From an uncultured Lachnospiraceae bacterium (GTDB lineage: Bacteria > Bacillota > Clostridia > Lachnospirales > Lachnospiraceae), in NCBI GenBank assembly GCA_937950565.1, contig CALFCS010000083.1, forward strand, positions 1 through 11,227: a stretch of 11,227 nucleotides of DNA, read 5' to 3'. The position numbers and the translations under genes were made by a program. Shown piece by piece: positions 5,899 to 11,227 of this stretch. The stretch's first letter is position 1; the number at the start of each line of letters is the position of its first letter. Below the pieces are notes generated by a model. The model made no database searches and was not told the origin of the DNA. It worked only from the letters and a program-made list of their open reading frames with translations.

Positions 5899-6981
5899 AT
5901 GGCTTTAATTAAATGTCCAAAATGTAATAATGATGTAGAGGAAAGTTTGACTGTATGTAGTATATGTGGCTATGTTTTTGAAAAAAATGCAGATGATGAA
6001 TCACCAGAAAACAATAATCTGGGACAAGAGCAAAATATGGTTGGAGATGTTGCTGAAAATATTAGTGCAAGAGTAACAGAAGATGAGGAGAGTGAAAATA
6101 GTTTGGAGGATACTTCTGGTCATAATGAAGCTTTGGGGAAAAATTCTGAAAAAAATTCAACTGATTATTTGTTGAGTGGGAAAAGTCTGACAAAGGAAGT
6201 GACAGGAGTTGATCTGGAGGATATTAATGAAAACCATAGTAAAAAATTAAAGAAGAGGGATATTAAATTAATTATTGCTGGTGGCATTGTGGTGGCTGGT
6301 ATTTGGTTATTATATAGCATGAATATGAATTCAAAGTATGATAAATCAACAAAAGAATTGGAAGAAAAAATAGCACAGGCAGAACAAACGGTTTTGGAAT
6401 TAACAAGCGAAAAGGAAACGTTGAAGAATAAAGTTTCTCAATTGGAGTCAGAAAATTATGAACTTTCTAATGGGGCAAAAAAACAATTATCAGATATTAA
6501 GACTGCATATGAAAAAGGAGAATGGCAGAATGTAATAGATTTAACAAATGCTCTTCATGAAAAATATAATGGAAGTGCAGAAGATATAGAAGCACAGCAG
6601 TTAGCGAAAACAAGTCAGGAGAATATAGCACAGCAGAAAGCAGCAGAAGAAGCAGAAAAGGCCAGAGGTTATGAAACAGGAATTACATATGATCAGTTGG
6701 CAAGAACTCCGGATGCTTATAAAAATAAAAAGGTGAAATTTTCTGGTAAAGTTGTTCAAGTGATAGAAGGCGATGATTCTGTTCAGATAAGATTAGCCGT
6801 TAATAATGATTATGACACCATATTACTTGGTGAGTATTTAAGTTCGACGGTATCATCTAGGGTTTTAGAAGATGATCAAATAACCATATATGGTACTTCG
6901 GTTGGTACTATTAGTTATAAGTCTACAATGGGTGGTACAATTACTATACCTGGTGTCTATATTGATAAAATTGATCAGTAA
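5899..6981 (+). CDS. Zinc-ribbon, single-pass membrane, coiled-coil protein of unknown function
   Basis: This encodes a 360-aa protein. Residues 1-25 form a zinc ribbon (C6-x2-C9-x10-C20-x2-C23-G). Residues about 30-115 are acidic, Asn/Ser/Glu-rich and probably disordered. Basic KKLKKRD precedes one membrane helix at about 122-140. Residues about 145-225 are coiled coil. The last ~100 residues start at GYETGITYDQLARTPDAYKNKKVKFSGKV and end in TISYKSTMGGTITIPGV, resembling the beta-rich OB-like domain at the C-terminus of several Firmicutes envelope proteins. With an N-in orientation, the zinc ribbon is cytoplasmic and the C-terminal domain extracellular. The start at 5899 is chosen for GAGGAGG 8 nt upstream; an ATG at 5857 has no such site. 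It is the only gene driven by the operator-covered promoter, so it is probably the regulated cargo. No function is assigned. Confidence 0.85.
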   Translation: MALIKCPKCNNDVEESLTVCSICGYVFEKNADDESPENNNLGQEQNMVGDVAENISARVTEDEESENSLEDTSGHNEALGKNSEKNSTDYLLSGKSLTKEVTGVDLEDINENHSKKLKKRDIKLIIAGGIVVAGIWLLYSMNMNSKYDKSTKELEEKIAQAEQTVLELTSEKETLKNKVSQLESENYELSNGAKKQLSDIKTAYEKGEWQNVIDLTNALHEKYNGSAEDIEAQQLAKTSQENIAQQKAAEEAEKARGYETGITYDQLARTPDAYKNKKVKFSGKVVQVIEGDDSVQIRLAVNNDYDTILLGEYLSSTVSSRVLEDDQITIYGTSVGTISYKSTMGGTITIPGVYIDKIDQ

Positions 6982-7013
6982 GATATAAAAAGAACTTCAA
7001 CGATGTTGTATAA

Positions 7014-7055
7014 AAGAGTCTGACAGATGAAACTAAGCTGCCAGGCTCTTGTTTT
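7014..7055 (+). terminator. Terminator after the zinc-ribbon protein gene
   Basis: The 13-nt arms at 7014-7026 (AAGAGTCTGACAG) and 7038-7050 (CTGCCAGGCTCTT) pair with one G-U pair and one mismatch, and are followed by GTTTT. The hairpin lies 32 bp past the stop and separates this gene from the recombinase unit. Confidence 0.72.
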
Positions 7056-7095
7056 ACGAATACAATACTTTTTATAAGATAAAATCACATAGCAA

Positions 7096-7166
7096 AGTTA
7101 TACCAGGTATGATAACTATATTTTTCGTTTTATTTCGAATAGGACAAAGTCTGAAGCGAATATAAT
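7096..7166 (+). promoter_or_regulatory. Possible control region of the recombinase unit
   Basis: A dyad, AGTTATACC (7096-7104) against GGTAT-GAT-AACT (7106-7117), forms a 9-bp stem with a 3-nt bulge. Downstream a perfect -10-like TATAAT lies at 7161-7166, 20 bp before the small ORF. No good -35 box lies 16-18 bp upstream of it, so if this is the promoter it may be weak or activator-dependent, which would suit a recombinase that is normally silent. Confidence 0.35.
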
Positions 7167-7186
7167 ATAAAAAAATCAAGGTGGCT

Positions 7187-7291
7187 ATGGATTTGAAAAA
7201 AAACAGGAAGAGTATAAAAGTGCATGTGATTTACGGGAAGGAAAAATTAGTCGACTGTATGAAAAGGGTAATTGTTAAATATGCAAAATAA
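7187..7291 (+). CDS. Small basic protein (34 aa) preceding and overlapping the recombinase gene
   Basis: The frame reads MDLKKNRKSIKVHVIYGK, continues EKLVDCMKRVIVKYAK, and has a net positive charge. AAGGTGG (7178-7184) directly precedes the ATG, with AAGG 5 nt upstream, a better site than that of the recombinase itself. Its last 11 bp overlap the recombinase start at 7281 in another frame, so translation is probably coupled. I recall short basic ORFs in the same place before other clostridial serine recombinases, but cannot confirm homology here. Two roles are possible: a leader peptide that couples recombinase translation, or a small DNA-binding helper controlling excision. Neither is shown by the sequence. 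Confidence 0.55.
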   Translation: MDLKKNRKSIKVHVIYGKEKLVDCMKRVIVKYAK

Positions 7292-8864
7292 CCGGGCTGT
7301 TTTATATCTTAGACTTAGCAAAGAGGATGCAGACAAAATCAAGAAAGGCGACGATAGTGCGAGTATTAAAAATCAAAGACTTTTATTAACAGATTATGCC
7401 TTGGATAAAGGTCTTAAGATTGTCAGGGTTTATTCCGATGATGATGAAAGCGGATTGTATGATAACAGGCCGGATTTTGAAAAAATGATGTCAGATGCTA
7501 AACTGGGTGAGTTTGATGTGATCATTGCAAAAGCACAGTCAAGATTTTCCAGAAATATGGAACATATAGAAAAATATCTGCATCACGATTTGCCCAATTT
7601 GGGCATAAGGTTTATAGGGGTTGTGGACGGAGTTGATACGGATAATGAAGCGAATAAGAAAAGCAGGCAGATCAATGGACTTGTAAATGAGTGGTATTGT
7701 GAGGATTTGTCAAAAAACATCCGTAGTTCCTTTCAGATAAAAATGAAGGAAGGGCAGTTTTTGGGGGCTTCATGTCCATATGGTTACAAAAAAGATCCAG
7801 AAAACCATAACCATCTGATTGTTGATGAATACGCCGCCGAGGTTGTAAAAAGAATTTTCAGATTATATACGGAAGGATATGGGAAGGCTAAAATTGGTTC
7901 TATATTATCTTCGGAAGGAGTGTTGATACCAACACTTTATAAGCAAAAGGTATTAGGAGAAAACTATCACAATGCAAAGGCGCTTGGTACAACAAATACA
8001 TGGTCATATCAGACAATCCATACAATATTAAATAACGAAGTATATTTAGGTCATTTAGTACAGAATAAAGTGAATACATTATCGTTTAAAGACAAGAAGA
8101 AAAAGAAACTCCCAAGAGAAAAATGGATTATTGCAAAGAATACACATACTCCCATAATCGATCAGGAGTTATTTGATATGGTAAAAAAAATGCAAAAAGT
8201 AAGAAAAAAAAGTGTTGATATGACAGATTCCAAAAGTGTTTTCGCTGGTATGATTTTTTGTGCAGATTGCAAACACGCTATGTCAAGAAAATATGATAGA
8301 AGGGGAACAAGGGGGTTTATCGGTTATATCTGTAAAACTTATAAGACGCAGGGAAAAGCATTCTGTGAAAGTCATAGTGTGGATGCTGAAGACCTGGAAG
8401 AAGCGGTTCTTTCTTCAATTAAGGGTGAGGCGAGAGCAATTCTGAAAGAAGAGGATATTCGTGAGCTGGAAAAACTGCAAAAACATAACAGTAATAAAGA
8501 ATATTATGAGAAGCAGTTAACAACAATTCAGAAACAGATCGATAAAGCTGCAGGATATAAGGAAAAAACATATGAAAATTTGTTGGAGGAGCTAATATCA
8601 AAAGATGAATATCGGAAATATATTATGGGTTATGATGCGAAAATTAAAGCATTAAAGCAGCAACAGAGAGTTCTTTTAGAAAAAAGGGGAGGCCAGGAGG
8701 ATGCCGATACCCAGTATGACGAATGGGCAAAAGCGTTTAAAAATTATATGAATGTTGATAAGTTAACAAGAGGTATGGTGCTTGAGTTAATAGAGAGAAT
8801 CGAAGTGAATCAGGATGGCTCTATTAATCTGTATTATAAGTTTACAGATTCATATAAAAATTAG
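7281..8864 (+). CDS. Large serine recombinase (TndX-like integrase/excisionase)
   Basis: This encodes a 527-aa site-specific recombinase that cuts and rejoins DNA through a serine nucleophile, and is the presumed integrase of the element. The resolvase-type catalytic domain spans about 1-150: R11 and S13 in VLYLRLSKED (S13 the nucleophile), SIKNQ, YDNRPDFEKMM and the SRFSRN block. The Recombinase domain follows from about GASCPYGYKK. A zinc ribbon uses C327, C330, C351 and C362. A long coiled coil covers about 390-470. The size is close to that of TndX of Tn5397. ATG 7281 is chosen over an in-frame TTG at 7272, which has no spaced binding site; AAAAGGG lies 12 nt upstream and the gene is probably coupled to the small ORF. 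All expected residues are present, so it should be active. It ends 20 bp before the right attachment repeat, the usual position for an integrase. Confidence 0.93.
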   Translation: MQNNRAVLYLRLSKEDADKIKKGDDSASIKNQRLLLTDYALDKGLKIVRVYSDDDESGLYDNRPDFEKMMSDAKLGEFDVIIAKAQSRFSRNMEHIEKYLHHDLPNLGIRFIGVVDGVDTDNEANKKSRQINGLVNEWYCEDLSKNIRSSFQIKMKEGQFLGASCPYGYKKDPENHNHLIVDEYAAEVVKRIFRLYTEGYGKAKIGSILSSEGVLIPTLYKQKVLGENYHNAKALGTTNTWSYQTIHTILNNEVYLGHLVQNKVNTLSFKDKKKKKLPREKWIIAKNTHTPIIDQELFDMVKKMQKVRKKSVDMTDSKSVFAGMIFCADCKHAMSRKYDRRGTRGFIGYICKTYKTQGKAFCESHSVDAEDLEEAVLSSIKGEARAILKEEDIRELEKLQKHNSNKEYYEKQLTTIQKQIDKAAGYKEKTYENLLEELISKDEYRKYIMGYDAKIKALKQQQRVLLEKRGGQEDADTQYDEWAKAFKNYMNVDKLTRGMVLELIERIEVNQDGSINLYYKFTDSYKN

Positions 8865-8884
8865 AATGTCTGCTATATGTATAC

Positions 8885-8899
8885 GACGCATGTGTAGCA
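8885..8899 (+). repeat. attR: right 15-bp attachment repeat
   Basis: This is the second copy of GACGCATGTGTAGCA. Element DNA lies to the left and host carboxypeptidase DNA to the right. It reads D-A-C-V-A in frame with the ATG at 8900. A circular excised form would join 8868-8884, the core and 4463-4478 into a roughly symmetric site of about 48 bp, as expected for the attP of a large serine recombinase. Confidence 0.9.
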
Positions 8900-9679
8900 A
8901 TGGCGGAATACATCTGCGGAAGTGAAGAAGAATTTGTTGCAAAGATGAATGAACGGGCAGCAGGACTTGGGATGCAAAACACACATTTTGTAAATTGTAA
9001 TGGACTGGATGTGGAAGGTCATCTGACAACGGCAAGGGATATTGCTCTTATGTCAAGGGAATTGATTACTACATATCCGCAGATACATGATTATTGTACG
9101 ATATGGATGGAAAATATTACGCATAAGACCAAAAAGGGAACGACAGAATTTGGACTTAGCAATACGAATAAACTGATCCGGCATTACGAGTATGCGACCG
9201 GTCTGAAAACAGGCTCCACGAGCAAGGCAAAATTTTGTATATCAGCTACCGGCAGAAAGAATGATATGGATATGATAGCAGTTATTATGGCGGCAGATGA
9301 CAGCAAGGCAAGGAATAAGGATGCGGTGACGCTTTTGAATTACGGATTTGGAAAATGTACAAAATATTGTGAGGAAAAAATAGAAAAGACAGATGCAGTT
9401 CCAGTTAAGCGGGGAGTAAAGAAAACAGTAAAAGCAATGCAGAAAGAGACTTTTGTGTACGTGGATACAACGGGAGCGGATTTGAATTCAATAGAACGGA
9501 AGGTAGTATTGAAAAAAGAAGTGAAAGCTCCGGTAAAACAGGGAGATAAAGTGGGCGAGGCAAAATACTATCTGGACGGAGCCGAAATCGGAAGTGTGGA
9601 TATTCTTACTGTGGAGGAAGTAAAGGAAATCAGTTATAAAAGTGCAATGGGAGATACGTTAAAAAAATATCTTTTGTAG
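8900..9679 (+). CDS. D-alanyl-D-alanine carboxypeptidase, C-terminal part, separated by the integrated element
   Basis: This is the second part of the split S11 carboxypeptidase: 259 codons from ATG 8900. Host sequence actually resumes at 8885. The fragment begins MAEYICGSEEEFVAKMNERA, the segment that normally follows SANDAxVA in DacF proteins. It contains the third active-site motif K-T-G at 103-105 (249-251 in the rejoined protein), and then the PBP5 C-terminal beta domain ending near ISYKSAMGDTLKKYLL. There is no ribosome binding site before 8900, and no signal peptide or nucleophile serine, so in the integrated state it should be neither well translated nor active. No internal stop or frameshift has accumulated, which suggests either recent insertion or preserved function through excision. 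Confidence 0.88.
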   Translation: MAEYICGSEEEFVAKMNERAAGLGMQNTHFVNCNGLDVEGHLTTARDIALMSRELITTYPQIHDYCTIWMENITHKTKKGTTEFGLSNTNKLIRHYEYATGLKTGSTSKAKFCISATGRKNDMDMIAVIMAADDSKARNKDAVTLLNYGFGKCTKYCEEKIEKTDAVPVKRGVKKTVKAMQKETFVYVDTTGADLNSIERKVVLKKEVKAPVKQGDKVGEAKYYLDGAEIGSVDILTVEEVKEISYKSAMGDTLKKYLL

Positions 9680-9693
9680 CTTTCCGGGAATAC

Positions 9694-9728
9694 TTCAGGC
9701 GCAGCTTTTTTATGGAGCTGCGCCCTGA
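9694..9728. terminator. Hairpin between convergent carboxypeptidase and aminopeptidase genes
   Basis: GGCGCAGCT (9698-9706) pairs perfectly with AGCTGCGCC (9716-9724), and the stem extends outward with a one-base bulge (CTTCA against CTGAG). It fills most of the 51-bp gap between two convergent stops and probably ends transcription from both sides. The trailing T-runs are weak, so termination efficiency is uncertain. Confidence 0.6.
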
Positions 9729-9730
9729 GT

Positions 9731-11227
9731 TTAGACTGCTCTTGTATATTTTTTCAGCCAGGTGCGTTCTTCCTCATTCAAATGTGGGGCTATGACTTCG
9801 TATACCCGGGCATGGTAAGCGTTTAGCTGTTCTTTATCTTTTTGGTCAAGCAGTTCAGTATTTACTGCGTCCAGATCAATCGGTACATAGGTAATTGGTT
9901 CGAAATAAAGGAACTGGCCATATTCTGTCTTTTCCCCTTTTCGTATCAGCAGTTCATTTTCGATGCGGATTCCGTATGCGTCTTCGATATAGATGCCGGG
10001 CTCATCCGTAATAATCATACCCGGTTCAAGTACGGGTTTTTCTTTGGTGCTGCATTCCATATGGAATCTGCATGGAGCTTCATGGATATTCATAAGATAT
10101 CCAACACCGTGTCCGGTTCCGTGATTATAATTCATTCCACGTTCCCATATGGGTGTTCTTGCCAGAATATCCAGGTGATAACCACATGTTCCATGAAGGA
10201 AGACTGCTCTTGCAAGCCGCAGATTGCATAGAAGTACCGTTGTAAAATCCTCTTTCATACAATCTGTTATCTTTCCGAATGCAAATGTCCGGGTGATGTC
10301 GGTGGAGCCTTCCATATATCCGCCTCCGGTATCAGTCAGGAACAAACCATTGGCTGTTATGGGGATATTTGTTTCCGGGGTGGCGCTGTAATGCACAATG
10401 GCGCCATGCTCACCGGAGGCACAGATTGGGGCAAAGCTTTGCCACAAGTAACCCTCCTGCTCCTTGCGGAGAGACTCCAGTTTTTCTGCGGCGCTGATTT
10501 CCGTAATTTCCATTTTCCCGATATTGGTTTTGAGCCAATACATAAAACGGGTGACAGCGACACCATCTTTTATATGGGCGTTGATAATATTTTTAATTTC
10601 GATGTCGTTTTTTACCGCTTTTAGAAAGACCGTTGGATTTGTCTGTTCTATAATTTTGGCTTCTTTCGGAAGATTATGGAAGAGGGCGTAATTCAGTCTT
10701 GCCGGATCGATTAGAATCCGGCTGTCAGCTTCTAATTTTCTCACATCTTCATATATGGCATGATACGGATGGATGGAAATATGAGCGTCAGAGAGAGTTG
10801 TTTTCATATCCTCCGTAAGCTTCCGTTCATCTACATAGAGCTTCATATGATCCATTGTAATGATTGCGTAGGATAAAAGAAGCGGAAAATATTCCACATC
10901 TTTTCCGCGCAGGTTCGTAATCCAACAGATGTCATCCAGTGACGCAAGAATGTGTACAGTTGCTCCTGCATTCTTCATAGCCTGTCGGACACATGTAAGC
11001 TTCTCACTGAGAGCAAATGCCGGCTGTTCCGATAATGGCGGCCTGTCTTCCCAGATCTGGTTGACTAAATCTTCAGAATAATTGATGCGGGCATGTTTCG
11101 GAGCAATGGCAGTTTCGAGTGTCTGTCCCATTTCCATAGATACAACACATCCGTCAAATCCGAGAACCCCGTTTTCGGGTATTTTATTTTTTACATATTC
11201 ATTTATGGAAGGAACATACGGTTCTCC
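9731..11227 (-). CDS. Aminopeptidase P family protein (Xaa-Pro aminopeptidase, M24), 5' end beyond the window
   Basis: This is a cytoplasmic metallopeptidase that removes an N-terminal residue preceding proline. The frame is open to the right edge: before the first ATG in view (11137) it reads in frame ...IPENGVLGFDGCVVS, a typical part of the creatinase-like N-terminal domain, so the true start lies outside. 498 residues are visible of a family length near 595. The pita-bread catalytic domain carries all five metal ligands, numbered from that ATG: D269 (TDTGGG), D280 (STDITRT), H343 (HGTGHGVG), E379 (TDEPGIY) and E393 (RIENE). The three-domain layout and the FEPITYVPID ending match the long bacterial/eukaryotic XPNPEP1-like type rather than the shorter E. 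coli PepP type. It converges on the carboxypeptidase gene and shares the intervening hairpin. Confidence 0.92.
   Translation of the reverse strand, partial: GEPYVPSINEYVKNKIPENGVLGFDGCVVSMEMGQTLETAIAPKHARINYSEDLVNQIWEDRPPLSEQPAFALSEKLTCVRQAMKNAGATVHILASLDDICWITNLRGKDVEYFPLLLSYAIITMDHMKLYVDERKLTEDMKTTLSDAHISIHPYHAIYEDVRKLEADSRILIDPARLNYALFHNLPKEAKIIEQTNPTVFLKAVKNDIEIKNIINAHIKDGVAVTRFMYWLKTNIGKMEITEISAAEKLESLRKEQEGYLWQSFAPICASGEHGAIVHYSATPETNIPITANGLFLTDTGGGYMEGSTDITRTFAFGKITDCMKEDFTTVLLCNLRLARAVFLHGTCGYHLDILARTPIWERGMNYNHGTGHGVGYLMNIHEAPCRFHMECSTKEKPVLEPGMIITDEPGIYIEDAYGIRIENELLIRKGEKTEYGQFLYFEPITYVPIDLDAVNTELLDQKDKEQLNAYHARVYEVIAPHLNEEERTWLKKYTRAV

Larger units (their letters stand above)
4448..8884 (+). 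mobile_element. Compact integrated element (4,437 bp) with large serine recombinase
   Basis: The boundaries are set by a perfect 15-bp direct repeat flanking the insert and by the fact that deleting one repeat plus the insert restores the carboxypeptidase frame. The cargo is a coiled-coil gene, a Cro/C1-type regulator, a zinc-ribbon membrane protein, a small basic ORF and a TndX-like large serine recombinase next to the right end. No relaxase, type IV secretion, replication, integration host or resistance gene is visible. The interior around 5550-7000 is clearly more AT-rich than the flanking host genes, as expected for acquired DNA. It is smaller than known Tn916/Tn5397-like conjugative elements, so it is either a minimal integrative element mobilised in trans or a stripped remnant. 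Confidence 0.88.

Noticed and set aside
9842..10691. Plus-strand ORFs at 9842-10231, 10391-10624 and 10464-10691
   Set aside because: They are antisense to the aminopeptidase P catalytic domain, whose metal ligands are all in frame on the minus strand.
11137..11227. ATG at 11137 as the true start of the aminopeptidase
   Set aside because: The frame continues upstream to the window edge with family-like sequence (ENGVLGFDG), and no ribosome binding site precedes that ATG. The gene is therefore cut by the window.

Overview
The window looks like chromosomal DNA of a low-GC Gram-positive Clostridia, most likely Lachnospiraceae. This is inferred from strong AGGAGG-type ribosome binding sites, AT-rich intergenic DNA, a CsoR/CopA copper operon, a VanZ-like protein, a DacF-type carboxypeptidase and a TndX-like large serine recombinase. 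No rRNA, tRNA or CRISPR array was seen.

Layout. Positions 1-269 hold no recognisable gene. Positions 270-3344 are a copper-efflux operon: a consensus-like promoter whose spacer and -10 box lie inside a perfect 8+8 bp dyad (candidate CsoR operator), csoR, then copA. The CopA reading frame ends in a CopZ-like metal-binding domain preceded by its own ribosome-binding-site-like sequence. A hairpin separates copA from a convergent vanZ-like gene. Divergent from that gene lies a D-alanyl-D-alanine carboxypeptidase gene (DacF/PBP5, peptidase S11) that is split in two: its first 146 codons start at 4025, and the remaining 259 start at 8900.

The main result is a 4,437-bp integrated element that splits the carboxypeptidase gene. 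It is bounded by a perfect 15-bp direct repeat, GACGCATGTGTAGCA, at 4448-4462 and 8885-8899. Collapsing the two copies into one restores an uninterrupted 405-codon frame with SxxK, SxN and KTG motifs in the expected order. The insertion lies directly after the SAN codons of the active site. Inside the element, left to right, are a minus-strand coiled-coil gene with tandem repeats, flanked by 29-bp near-perfect inverted repeats; a short minus-strand Cro/C1-type regulator; a divergent promoter covered by two back-to-back TAGTC-N8-GACTA dyads; a zinc-ribbon/membrane/coiled-coil protein of unknown function; a 34-codon basic small ORF; and a 527-aa large serine recombinase ending 20 bp before the right repeat. 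No relaxase, conjugation, replication or capsid gene is visible. The element is therefore very compact: it should be able to integrate and excise but has no obvious means of transfer. Excision would be expected to restore the carboxypeptidase, so the arrangement could work as a reversible gene switch, like the skin elements in sigK. That is a hypothesis; a plain insertion explains the sequence equally well.

Positions 9680-9730 form a hairpin-containing gap between the carboxypeptidase gene and a convergent aminopeptidase P family gene. That gene runs off the right edge of the window: its frame stays open to position 11227, upstream of the first ATG in view.
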